This document shows positions 37,201-49,106 of a stretch of DNA of 64,000 nt, in pieces; position 1 is the stretch's first letter, and every line of letters begins with the position of its first letter. The notes under the pieces are model-generated. The model ran no database searches. It was not told where the DNA came from and was given only the letters and a program-made list of their open reading frames with translations. Made by a program: the position numbers and the translations under genes. The stretch comes from Colletotrichum lupini (lineage: Eukaryota; Ascomycota; Sordariomycetes; Glomerellales; Glomerellaceae), in assembly GCF_023278565.1 (NCBI RefSeq), contig NC_064677.1:5022001-5086000 (forward strand), in the 5' to 3' direction.

Positions 37201-40200
37201 ACGAGGATTAGTTTCGGCCTAAGTAAAGAAATCGTCGCCCTAGGTATAGTAGAAGTAGAGACGTACTTCGGAACGATAACTTTTTATATTTTACTTATTA
37301 ATACCCTATTTCTCTTATATCTAAAAAATATAGATTAACTAGGTATTATATTTAATAATATAAGGAATAGAATCTCTAGCGGTAAGTACTTTAAAATAGT
37401 TAAACGACGATAGGGGCATGCGTTTATAAAGCTTATTAATAATACGAAGTCGATTAATTATCTAACGGAAAGTAAGCTTAGAAGACTATACTAAAGATTT
37501 AGGCACCCGTTAGTTACGAGGCTATATAACCTCTTAAAGTAATTAGGTAATAATAATATCGAAATAGGGGCGCTAGAGTAGTTAACGAAAGTATATTACT
37601 AATACTAAATAAATGCGCAGAGCCTATATAGATTTAAGTTTAAATTACGTAATAAGCTTAACTTTAACTAGGAAATCGTCGTTAATATTTTCTATTTAAA
37701 TAGTTAGCTAGTACTATATATAATCGACGTAACTATATCCTTCTAGGTAGGGCAATTCTTTTACGATTTATAAATAAAAATAATATAAATAGCTTTACGA
37801 AAAAGCTAGATCGATATATACTAAGGACCGCTAGACGGTATTAGAACTAATACTAATACTAGCTTTAAGTTAATAAAATTTAGGGATAATATAACGGCCT
37901 ACGGTATATAGCTAAAAGTCGTACTTATTAAAGCGTACTATAATATTAAAAAGGTAGAGAGGGCACACTAGTAGTTAAAAAGGGCGTTTAGAATTATTAA
38001 AAAGGAAAATCCGGATTTTATTAACGACGAATGCCTCTAAATAGTACTTAAATACTATAACGATACTATGGGGCCTAACGGACTTATATTAACGCTATTA
38101 GTATTTAGAGCATATTTAAGAACGACCTTAGCCTTATTACCGTCGCTAGGCATAAGCTAACGAGCCCGAGTAGTTAAAAAAGTAATATAGGTACTGCGCG
38201 AAGTAAGTATAAAAAGGTAAGTTAACGAGGTAATTACTATATATAATAGGCCCGATATAGGGGATAATTTAAATATACTACTAAATTCGGATATATAAAT
38301 ATAGCGCGAAATTACCTAATAGTAGGCTAGGCTATATAAGTTAATTTTTATTAACGAGCGCTCTTATATAGTTACGAGAAATCGTAACTAGCTACTTAAA
38401 GTATTAATTATAATAGTTAGACCGTATTATATAGATCTTAACGAGGTGATTTTTAACTTATAAAAAGAAAAAGAGCTAGGGGAAACTATATAACCCGCGG
38501 TAGAGGTATAGGAAATTATCCTCGACGAAATCGTCGTAGTAGTATTAATAAACGATAAAGAAGAGGAAATTACTAAAAGGGTACTAATATTACTAGCGAG
38601 ACGTCGTAAAAAACTACGATAGTAAGCCCTAACATAGCAATTTATCACTAGTAACGACGTAATTAATACTTTTTATATAGTAAAAAAGAAAGCCGATTTC
38701 GAGCTAGTAGTTAAACTATATAAAGAAGGTATAATTATAACTATTAAAAAGCTATATAAGGGATTAGATCTTATCGAAGTAGATACTCTTTATAATCGAG
38801 GGGTCTATTAATTTATCTTATACAACTTAAAAAAATATATAAACTTTTATATATTTAAATTACGAATAGTTCGTAAGATTAAAAGGAAAGGAATACCCTA
38901 GCCGTACGAGAAGTTTAAATACGTAATTTAGGGGTACGGCGACGTTAAAAAGGCGACGCTACTTATATAATCGCCCACTATATAGCGCTATAGCTAACGA
39001 TTAATAATAGTACTAATAGCATCGTTACGGAAGAAGGGATATAAGATTTAGAGCCGTAATATTACCTAGGCCTATACTTAATTAGCTATAGGGCTTATAA
39101 AGAAAATCCTAGCCTATTTACCGAAGGAAATAGCTAGTAAGTACTTAAAAAGTACGATTATTAAAGTACTTAAGCTACTATATAGGCTCGCAGAATCGGG
39201 CACTTATTAATAAACTACTTATTACGATTTTTATATTAATTAACTATTAATAGTTACCTCTACGTACGACCTATACTTACTAGTTACGGAGTACGAAAGT
39301 AACTAATTTAAGATCGTTAAAATATAAACTAACGATATATTAAGCTTATCCGATATTAACTTTATAAAAAAAGAGGATAAGGAGCTTTAAAAAGCGGGCT
39401 TCGTAGCGAAGCTAAAAAAGGTCTTTATAATAAATACCCCCCTAGTATTTAATAATAAGATTCTTATAATTAAAAGGGAAACCGTTATTTTTTAATAAAA
39501 AGGGTAGGGTAAGAAAATTAACCTTATTAATCCGAACGTAACTAACGTTAAGAAGTAGTATAAAGCTAAGCTTGTGCAAAGGGTATATATTATAAGTATT
39601 TATTAGCCTAAGGTAACTTTTAACTACGCTAGAGTAGTATAAGCTATAAATTTAACTAAATAAGACGTCGAGGTATTTAATAAGTAGCTTAAATAGTAAT
39701 AAATAAATCTCGATCGAGGTCTCGTTTACTACCTAATCGACCTTACGATTAGTAAGCTCTACGTCTTCGTTAATAAGTTATTTACGAATAATAATAACTT
39801 TACTTCGTAATTAGGGTATATTATTATCCTAGCTAATGAGAGTATAAGTAAGAGCGAATTCACTATATATAGTAATATAATCTATTACTCGTTAATTAAA
39901 AGTAAGCGGGTAACGAGAAGTATATTAGCGTTAGAGGTTTATAGTATAATTAACGGCGTTAACCTCTTTTACGTAATTTTAATAACGCTAAGGAAGATTA
40001 CCGATCGAATTAGTTTTTTACTTATTCTAATAGTTATTTATATAGATTCTTACTTATTATACGAATACCTTATTAAATTAAGAACGACGAAAGAAAAGAG
40101 GCTTATAATCGATATTATAGCCCTTAGGTAATCGTACGAAAGGCGCGAGATACTCGAGATCTATTAGATTAATAATAAAAATAACTTCGTAAACGCTTTT

Positions 40201-40391
40201 ATAAAAATAGTACTAAATAAGGGATTAGAGCAATTCGTAGGTAGTAAAAAAGTTATTATATAAATAGAGGGATAGGTTATATAAAAAGAGTAAAGAAAAG
40301 GGGGAAAAAGAGACGACTTAATAAACGGGCCCGAGGTCGAATTATACCTCTAACCATAGTAATTAAATCGATAAAAAAAAGAGAAAGTTAG

Positions 40392-40596
40392 TATCGGATT
40401 AGAAATCTAATTTAACTATAGTATATAGCCGACTACGTAGGGGCTAATTAAGGGCCCTATTTACGATTATCGTAGCTAGCTTAACTTACGGTTAGAACCT
40501 CCTTTTTATACCTACTACGCAAATATTTATATAGTTTAATTAATCTCTTCGTTAACTACGGTTCGAACTAACTACCCTATAATAGGGATACTAACA
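40392..40596 (+). repeat. Inner (3') LTR of element 1
   Basis: 205-bp partner of 34076-34280. It starts TATCGG (RIP form of TGTCGG) and ends CTAACA, directly followed by the target copy AGGAC and exon 4 of the permease gene. Differences from the outer copy are almost all G-to-A or C-to-T. Confidence 0.92.
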
Positions 40597-41329
40597 AGGA
40601 CTTTAATATGGGTATGTAGTTACCCTATCTCTAGCTCCAGTATTCCCCCTGTCTTACTAATAAAGAAACTGCAATTCAGTACACAAAAAGAGAACAGTCA
40701 ATTCTGACTTCCCTGTAGTACTATATGAGCGGAGTCCAACTAATAGCACGTCTACATCCTTCCAAAGGCCTAAAGCCTCCACGACACTCGACTAACACAA
40801 GCAACGTAGATCGGCGGCATCATCGCCTGGGGAGCCTCTCACTACAATGGTCATGAGATCAAGTCATGGCAGCTTTTGTTCCTCGTCCTTGGCGTGGCGA
40901 CCTGCGCCTGGGGCCTCTTCATCGGCTAGTAGCTGCCCGACTCGCCCATAGCGGCCAAGTGCTTCAACGAGGACCAGAAGCGCCTCATGGTTAAGCGTGT
41001 GCGGGCCAACGAGACGGGCATTCAGAACAAGACGTACAAGCGCTACCAGATGATCGAGACCGTCACCGACCCCGTCGTGTGGTGCTACGTCATGCTTCAG
41101 GTCACTTCCACCCTCATCATTAGCGGGCTTGGCGTCTTCTCCAACCTCATCATCTCCTCGTTCGGATTCACGTACCTGCAGACGCAGCTCTTAAACATTG
41201 CACAGGGTGCCGTCACCATCATTGTCATGGTTAGCAGCGCGACCTTAGCTACTTAGTCGAGACAGACTGCCTAGGTTATGCATGTGAGTAAAAGCCAAGA
41301 ATTACTCACTATAAAGAGACGAAGCTAAC

Positions 41330-41534
41330 TATTAGTATCCCTATTACAGGGTAGTTAGTTCGAACCGTAGTTAATAAAGAGATTAATTAAACTATATAAA
41401 TATCTACGTAGTAAGTATAAAAAGGAGGTTCTAACTATAAGTTAGGCTAGTTATAATAATCGTAAATAGGGCCCCTAATTAGCCCCTATATAGTCGGCTA
41501 TATACTACGGTCGAATTAGACTTCTAATCCGATA
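41330..41534 (-). repeat. Inner LTR of element 2
   Basis: 205-bp LTR, reverse complement of the family LTR. It begins TATTAGTATCC (RIP form of TGTTAGTATCC) directly after the target copy CTAAC and ends CCGATA. It is heavily mutated along its whole length, like the inner LTR of element 1 on the other side of the 733-bp spacer. Confidence 0.9.
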
Positions 41535-44500
41535 CTAACTTTCTCTTTTTTTTATCGATTTAACTACTACGGTTAGAAGTATAATTCGACCTCGGGCCCG
41601 TTTACTAAGTCGTCTCCTTTTCCCCCTTTTCTCTACTCTTTTTATATAACCTATCCTTCTATTTATATAATAACTTTTCTACTACTTACGAATTACTTTA
41701 ATCCCTTATTTAGTACTATTTTTATAAAAGCGTCTGCGAGGTTATTTTTATTATTAATCTAACGGATCTTAAGTATCTCGTGCTTTTTATACGATTATTT
41801 AAGGGCTATAATATCGATTATAAGCCTCTTTTCCTTCGTCGTTCCTAATTTAACAAGGCATTCGTATAGCGAGTAAGAATCGGTATAAATAACTATTAGA
41901 ATAGGTAAAAGGCTAATTTAATTAGTAATCTTCTTTAGTATTATTAAAATTACGTAGGAGAGGTTAACGCCGTTAATTATACTATAGACCTTTAATATTA
42001 ATATATTTCTTATTACTTACTTACTTTTAGTTAACGAGTAGTAGATTATATTGCTATATATAGTAAATTCGCTCTTACTTATACTCTTATTAATTAGGAT
42101 AATAATATACCCTAATTACGAAGTAAGGTCGTTATTATTCGTAAATAACCTATTAACAAAGACGTAAAGCTTACTAGTTATAAGGTTAATTAAGTAATAA
42201 ACGAGACCTCGATTAAGATTTGTCTATTACTACTTAAGCCGCTTATTAAGTACCTTAACGTCCCGTTCGGTTAAATTTATAGCTTATACTACTCTAGTAT
42301 AGTTAAATATTACCTTAAGCTAATAAATACTCGTAATATATACCCCTCGTACGAGCTTAGCTTTATATTACTTCTTAACGTCAGTTACGTTTAGATTAAC
42401 GAGGTTAATCTTCTCGCCCTGCCCTTTTTACTAAAAAACGACGGTTTCCTCTTCGATTATAAAAATCCTACCGTTAAATACTAAGGGGGTATTTATTATA
42501 AAGACCTCTTTTAGCTTTATTATAAAGCCCGCTTTCTAAAGCTCCTTATTCTCTTTTTTTATAAAGTTAATATTAAATAAGCTTAATATATCGTCGGTTT
42601 ATATTCTAACGATCCTAAATTAGTCGCCTTTATACTCCATAATTAGTAAGTACGGGTCGTATATAGAGGTAACTATTAATAGTTAATTAATATAAAAATC
42701 GTAGTAAGTAGCCTATTAATAGGTGCCCGATTCTACGAGCCTATATAGTAGCTTAAGCACTTTAATAATCGTGCTTTTTAAGTACTTACTAGCTATTTCC
42801 TTTAGTAAATAGGCTAGGATTTTCCTTATAAGCCCTGTGGCCGATTAAGTATAGGCCTAGGTAATATTACGGCTCTAAATCTCGTATCCCTTTTTCTATA
42901 GCAATACTATTAGTACTATTATTAATCGTTAGCTATAGCGCTATATAATAGGTAATTATATAAGTAGCGTTACCTTTTTAACGTCGCCGTACCCCTAAAT
43001 TACGTATCTAGACTTTTCGTACGGCTAGGGTATTCCTTTCCTTTTAATCTTACGAACTATTCGTAATTTAAATATATAAAAGTTTATATATTTTTTTAAG
43101 TTGTATAAGATAAATTAATAGACCCCTCGATTATAAAGAGTATCTACTTCGATAAGATCTAATCCCTTATATAGCTTTTTAATAGTTATAATTATACCTT
43201 CTTTATATAGTTTAACTACTAGCTCGAAATCGGCTTTCTCTTTTACTATATAAAAGGTATTAATTACCTCGTCGCTAGTAATAAATTGCTACGTTAGGGC
43301 TTACCGTCGTAGTTTTTTACGACGTCTCGCCGGTAGTATTAGTACCCTTTTAGTAATTTCCTTTTTCTCGTCGTCTATTAGTATTATTACGACGATTTCG
43401 TTAAGGATAATTTCCTATACCTCTACTACGGGTTATATAGTTTCCCCTAGCTTTTTTTCTTTTTATAAGTTAGAAATTACCTCGTTAAGATCTATATAGT
43501 ACGGTCTAACTACTATAATTAATACTTTAAATAGCTAGTCGCGATCTCTTACGACTATATAAGAGCGCTCGTTAATAGAAATTAATTTATATAGCCCAGC
43601 CTACTATTAGGTAATTTCGCACTATACTCGTATATCCGAATTTAGTAATATATTTAAATTATCCCTTATATCGGGCCTATTATATATAATAATTACCTCG
43701 TTAACTTACTTTTTTATATTTACCTCGCGTAGTACCCGTATTATTTTTTTAACTACTTAGGCTCGTTAGCTTATACTTAGTAATAGTAGCGAGGCTAAGG
43801 TCGTTTTTAAATATGCTCTAAATATTAATAGCGTTAGTATAAGTCCGTTAGGCCCTATAATATCGTTATAGTATTTAAGTATTATCTAGAGGCATTCGTC
43901 GTTAGTTAAATCCGGATTTTTCTTTTTAATAATTTTAAACGCCCTTTTTAATTATTAGTATACCCTCTCTACCTTTTTAATACTATAGTACGCTTTAATA
44001 AGTACGACTTTTAACTATATACCGTAGGCCGTCGTATTATCCCTAAATTTTACTAACTTAAAGCTAGTACTAGCGTCGGTTCTAATGCTATTTAGCGGTC
44101 CTTAGTATATATTAATCTAGCTTTTTTATAGGGCTACCTATACTATTTTTATTTATAAATCCCGGAGGAATTGCCTTGCTTAAAAAGATATAGATATATT
44201 AATTATATATAGTACTAGCCGACTATTTAAGTAAAAAATATCGACGACTATTTCCTAGTTAAAGTTAAGCTTATTACGTAATTTAAACTTAAATCTACGT
44301 AAGCTCTGCGTATTTATTTAATATTAGTAATATACTTTTATTAACTACTCTAGCGCCCCTATTTCGATATTATTATTACCTAATTACTTTAAGAGGTTAT
44401 ATAGCCTCGTAATTAACGGGTACCTAAATCTCTAGTATAGTCTTCTAAGCTTACTTTCCGTTAGGTAATTAATTAACTTCGTATCGTTAATAAGCTTTAT

Positions 44501-47500
44501 AAACGCATACCCCTATCGTCGTTTAACTATCTCGAAGTACTTATTACTAAAGATTCTATTTTTTATATTATTAAATATAATACCTAGTTAATCTATGTCT
44601 CTTAGATATAAGAGAAATGGGGTATTAACGGGTAAAATATAAAAAGTTATCGTTCCGAAGTACGTCTCTATTTCTATTATACCCAGGGCGACGATTTCCT
44701 TACCTAGGCCAAAACTAATTTTCATAATACTTATTATTAATATATTAAGCATTATTAGCGCGATCTTTTATAGCGCTTAAAATTACCCTTTTCTTTTAGT
44801 TAACTATTACGATACCCTAGTATCTAGGATAATCTTATAATAATTATTTAGGCTATACTTTTTATTTACGTAGAATACTTATACGAGCTTAGTATTCGAG
44901 GGATCTAAGTAATATAAAAAGGACCCCTCTAGCTACCCTTAGATTTGCTTAGTACTATGTTCCTTTTTTTTAAATATTAAAAGAAATAGCGTTTTCTCTT
45001 TAATTATTAAGAGAATAGGCTTTAGCTTTATTAAATTTACCCTTTTAGCCGCTTCTATATCTATTATCTAAGGGACCTTCCCTTACTATCTATAAATAAA
45101 AGCCTACTTATTAAAAGCTTCTACTACTTTTTATTCGTTTAGCCTCGTATATCCTCTAGAGGCTAACGGAGTAAAAAAAGAGTAGTTAATATTATCGATT
45201 TCGTTATAATCTAATTCGTTAGTATAGGGGGTAAGATCTTTTTTATTTTCCGAATCTCTTATAGGGGGTATATATTTTAAGCTACTACTTTAGCTACCGT
45301 CGCTAGGTTCCGTACCCCCGGATCTACCCTTATATATAATAAGGAATTAGTTAAATTAATAAGGGCTAGTTTTACTATTTACTACCCTTAACTTTTTATA
45401 CTATTTATATAATTTAGTACGCTCTTCTTCGGAGTAGTTACTTAACTAATATCTATCCTTTTTATAAATATAGTATTACTTTTTTTATTACCCTACCCGT
45501 AAGTTAAATCTCTACTTATTTAATAAATCTAGGCCTTTTTACTAGCGATTACCGTATCTAGCTTCTTTTCTTTTCTTATTATACGTTCGATTAATTTAAT
45601 ATTATTAATAAGGGCCGTCGTACGCTTAGAAATAAGTTTAGCGCGGTATTCTTACCTTAATATTAAAGCTAGATCTTAGCCTTAAGTAGAGCGTCTTATA
45701 GTTTTCGGGTGCTTAGTATAGGGTGATTTTTATTTTTAATATATACTAGATTACGGTATAAAGATATCTAACTTTCTACTCGTTTATCCCCTTATTTAGC
45801 TAGGTTTTTACTAGCTTATCGATTCGATTAATAAGCTCTTCGAGGATCTTTACTCGCAATTTACCCTCTATTATCCTAGCTATAGATATAAAAAAAATCG
45901 CTCATAGCTTAAATAAGAGCTCTAGGTTCTTATTATAGGTCTCGAAGCGGCTTCGGATTACGTTAATTATACTAAGAAAGTCGTTTTAATTAAGATTATA
46001 TACCGCTTCGTAATAGTAATTAGAGGCTTTATTTATAAATACGATATTAATTACTAAATAGTACTAATGTTCCCTAATTCCGACTTTTTCATAATAATTA
46101 TAAAATATTATTAGGGTTTCTTATAAGACCTCATACTTCCCCCCAGAGTATAATTTCTTTTTTAAGAAGATCTTTTTAAGGTTTATAAATTACTTCGTAT
46201 TTATTACTAGATTTTTAGTATTTATATGCGATCCCTACGTCGCTACGTATTATTAATAACTTCGGGTTATCTACCTCTTTTTTTATTAGCCGATCGGTAC
46301 CGAATTTCGTATTAATAGCGGTAACGAGTTATAGATCGAAATAGGCAGAATTATCGATTATCATACTTCTAGTACTATATTTTACCCCGGTATATCCTTT
46401 TATAATAATAGATTTCTATTAGTAATTATAGGGAAGAAATCTAGGTCGTTTACCCTTTTTTTAAATTTATTAAAGTAATTATACGCTCTATTGACCTATG
46501 CCTAGTTCTATAATACGAATTCCTCTTTTATAATTATCGCTATTAGTATTTTATATAGCTCTCGCGATTATAATTACGCTAGTAATACCCCTCGCCTATA
46601 AAGGAATTTATTAACTATTTTTACGATTTTTAAGCTTATGCTCGCAAACTATTTATTTAGCTAGTAGCTAAGGTCGTTTACGATCTCGTAGAATAGGGGT
46701 TACCCCTATAGCCCCTTTTTTTTATAGACCTTAGTTAAATAGATTAATACCGCGTTAATTTACTTATTATTAGGCTAATCTATGATTCTATATATCTACG
46801 TCCCCTAATAGTCCGGGTTAATATTTACTTACTTATAAAGGATTAGGATTCTATTTAGGATCGGGTTTTATTTTATTTTATTTTATTTTAACTCGCTAAG
46901 GGGCGTGCTCTAGCTTATGCTTATATTAATAATTACTAATATATTTAATCTTAACGGGAATATATTTAATCCGCGCGCTAGTTATAATAAATCCGTACTT
47001 TTACTACTCGACGAATTTATTAAAGTCTAAGAGATTCCCGCTTCCTCTTACCGTCTTACTACTACTCTCGTTTTTACTATTTCTAGCGATTACTACTACT
47101 TTTCTAAATCGCTAACTATCGTACTTACTAAGATCCTCTTTTTTATTTAGTAAAAAAGGGTAGGTTTTAATAGTTCTTTTTAATAATAATAGCAGCAGAC
47201 GTTTATATTACTATAAGAAGATATAGTAATTAGTCTCGGGATTTATATTAGTTACCGATTTCCGTTATCCTATATACTTTTAGCTTCTTAAGCCTCGTGC
47301 TCTTTATAATTTCTAAATAGCTTCTTTAGTTAATTTCTAATCGCGGGCCGGCTATAAAAAAGTCGTTTAGTAAAAAAGCTACTTAGGGCGACGGTAAAAG
47401 GCTAGTTACTTAAGCGGTTTTATTAATTAACATAGTTTAATATAATAAATATTAACCTCTCGTAAGTAGTAAAGGGCTATAATTACTTAATTCCGTACGG

Positions 47501-47645
47501 TATTTAAGAATTACCTCCTTTTTTATTTACTTTTATAAAGTTAATTAGTACGAATCTCCTATCCCGTGCGGTATTAAGAGGTCGTTTCTTTTATATAATA
47601 AGATACCTTACCGATCTATAATAGTAGAGTTTAATTACTAATTAG

Positions 47646-47850
47646 TATTAATATTTTTATTATAAAGTAGTTAGTTCGAACCGTAGTTAATAAAGAGATT
47701 AATTAAACTATATAAATATCTACGTAGTAGGTATAAAAAGGAGGTTCTAACCGTAAGTTAGGCTAGCTATAATAATCGTAAATAGGGCCCCTAATTGGCC
47801 CCTGCGCAGTCGGCTATATACCGCGGTCGAATTGGACTTCCAATCCGACA
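47646..47850 (-). repeat. Outer LTR of element 2
   Basis: 205-bp partner of 41330-41534. It begins TATTAATATT and ends CCGACA, followed by CTAAC and the intron end CCTTCTCTCATGCAG. The last 90 bases, next to single-copy DNA, are much less mutated (GGCCCCTGCGCAGTCGG, GAATTGGACTTCCAATCCGACA), mirroring the outer LTR of element 1. Confidence 0.9.
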
Positions 47851-48454
47851 CTAACCCTTCTCTCATGCAGGGATGCACAATGTTAGTAAACAACCGTTCA
47901 AAAGGAAATACGACGCAATATGCTAACATCTAGAATAAAGTCCCGCCATCATCGGCACAGCCATCATCTACAGCATCCCACCCAGCACTAGTAATCGCAT
48001 CGGTCTCCTCATCGCCTTCTACTGCACCCAATTCTATCTGGCCGAGGGCAACCTCATCTTCTCCCTCATCTCGCGCAATGTCGCGGGCCAGACCAAGAAG
48101 TCGACGACGCTGGCCATGACCTTCATCGGCTGGGCCGCGGGTAACATGACGGCGCCTCAAATCTTCCAGGCCGCCGACGCCCCCCGCTACCGCAAGGGCT
48201 TCACGGCTCATTTCTGCCTCTACGTCCTCTTCAACATCTTCCTCGTCCTCCTGCGCTTCCTCCTCGTCCGTCGCAATATGGCCAAGCGCAAGGCCGCTGC
48301 TGCCGCGGACCCGGCGAGCATGGCGGCCGAGGAAGTTGAACAGGACGTCGGCAAGGCCGGGGCTGTCGGGGCTAATGACGAGAAAATTGAGCACTCGAAC
48401 GCGTTTGCTGATATGACGGATAAGGAGAACCCTGACTTCAGATATGACTTCTGA

Positions 48455-49106
48455 GCAGTGTATCTAGGCTTGAGTGATCTGGCCTTACATCGGCCTTAGT
48501 TCCGGATGGCATGGTGCAGTTGAGGAGAATACCGTAAAGTGCGTGGTTCGAGACGCAAAAGCGTGTGGAGGTGTGGTGGATTGCACAATGATTTGCCATT
48601 TAATATATAACTCTCATTTCTACTACTGCTACCCTAGCCATGTTGGCTTTCCCATTAGCTTAAGGTATTTCGCTCTCTATATTTCCTCAAATACCATCCT
48701 TTGAGAGGTTTTGTAATGGGACAACTGATGTAGTAATTATAAGGACGACGATTGTGTGTTGACCGACAACCTATTCTTCCAGCTTAGCTGGTTAAGATGT
48801 GTTGACACGGGGCAGACAACGCTGGCATTGCGGACTTGATGCTCAGTGTTCAATATTAGTCACCCAGTTAGATAAATTACAAAATAGTCATATCTATCTA
48901 CATCCAATGCAACTCGTAGTTGAAGCGCCACAAGCCGTTGAAATGTCTCACCATCGGTTCCCGCTTTTTGCGCCTCATCACACCCCTGTCTCGTGTCAGT
49001 TGCCCTTAGTCGAGAAAATATCGCGGCCCTCCACACCTCACCCACGAACTTGAGCACAATTTCCGCCACCGCTCACATCCAAGGACATCCACTTGGAAGA
49101 CGATCT
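48455..49106. other. Intergenic, 3' side of the permease pseudogene
   Basis: GC-normal spacer of about 650 bp between the permease stop codon and the tRNA gene. I see no gene and no RIP signature. The upstream tRNA promoter is internal (A and B boxes), so no separate element is expected. Confidence 0.5.

Larger units (their letters stand above)
34076..40596 (+). mobile_element. Ty1/copia LTR retrotransposon, RIP-saturated, element 1
   Basis: 6521 bp between a duplicated target AGGAC (34071-34075 and 40597-40601). LTRs of 205 bp begin TGTCGG and end CTAACA. The coding strand is plus, with every frame broken by TAA/TAG. Gag-like residues survive at about 35920-36130 (NIINVIRSRFKTYNKNLELL). Integrase C-terminal residues are at about 37960-38300 (FRIIKKENPDFINDECL, YNDTMGPNGL). 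Reverse-transcriptase start is at about 38820-39000, and RNase H at about 39700-40260 (LGYIIIL, HYSSTKSKRVTRS-like, TDSY, TKEKRLIIDI). RNase H at the extreme C-terminus and integrase before reverse transcriptase give the copia order. CA and TG are almost absent inside, while CG is kept. Confidence 0.93.
41330..47850 (-). mobile_element. Ty1/copia LTR retrotransposon, RIP-saturated, element 2 (inverted)
   Basis: Same family and same length (6521 bp) as element 1, in opposite orientation, between target copies CTAAC (41325-41329 and 47851-47855). The coding strand is minus: RNase H at about 41670-42230, reverse transcriptase at about 42350-43110, integrase at about 43630-44900, gag at about 45800-46000, all full of stop codons. 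It differs from element 1 mainly by transitions. At 46867-46891 a TTTTA-like pentamer run replaces the corresponding sequence of element 1 without a length change. It lies in intron 6 of the permease gene, so exons 6 and 7 are about 6.6 kb apart. Confidence 0.93.
33290..48454 (+). pseudogene. Dal5-like MFS permease gene split by two retrotransposons
   Basis: Twelve-helix transporter of the anion:cation symporter (allantoate permease/Dal5-like) family, not functional here. Exons: 33290-33385, 33523-33719, 33794-34015, 40599-40611, 40680-40745, 40810-41283, 47871-47881 and 47941-48454. They total 1593 nt and stay in one frame, so the ancestral protein was 530 aa. Family stretches include RRILACMLGTYFCQSLDKGT, RFLLGVFESCVQPAFIIM, GGIIAWGASHYNG, LPDS, GFTYLQTQLLN, AEGNLIFSLISRNVAGQTKK and FADMTDKENPDFRYDF. 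Element 1 interrupts the AG/GAC splice acceptor of intron 3; element 2 sits in intron 6 at its CTAAC. Five in-frame TAG codons (40716, 40927, 40930, 41254, 41272) lie where Trp is expected. The intron after exon 5 starts with GC (GCACGT). Outer exons are intact. Confidence 0.93.

Noticed and set aside
38427..38648. 73-residue minus-strand frame as a gene
   Set aside because: Antisense to the integrase/reverse-transcriptase linker of element 1 and composed of Ser/Ile/Thr produced by RIP-biased sequence.
46867..46891. A (TTTTA)5-like microsatellite expansion specific to element 2
   Set aside because: The matching stretch of element 1 has the same length. Most differences are G-to-A or C-to-T, with two transversions, so it is not a repeat-length expansion.
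47930..48394. 154-residue acidic minus-strand frame
   Set aside because: It is the antisense shadow of exon 8 of the permease gene, whose plus-strand reading is clearly conserved.
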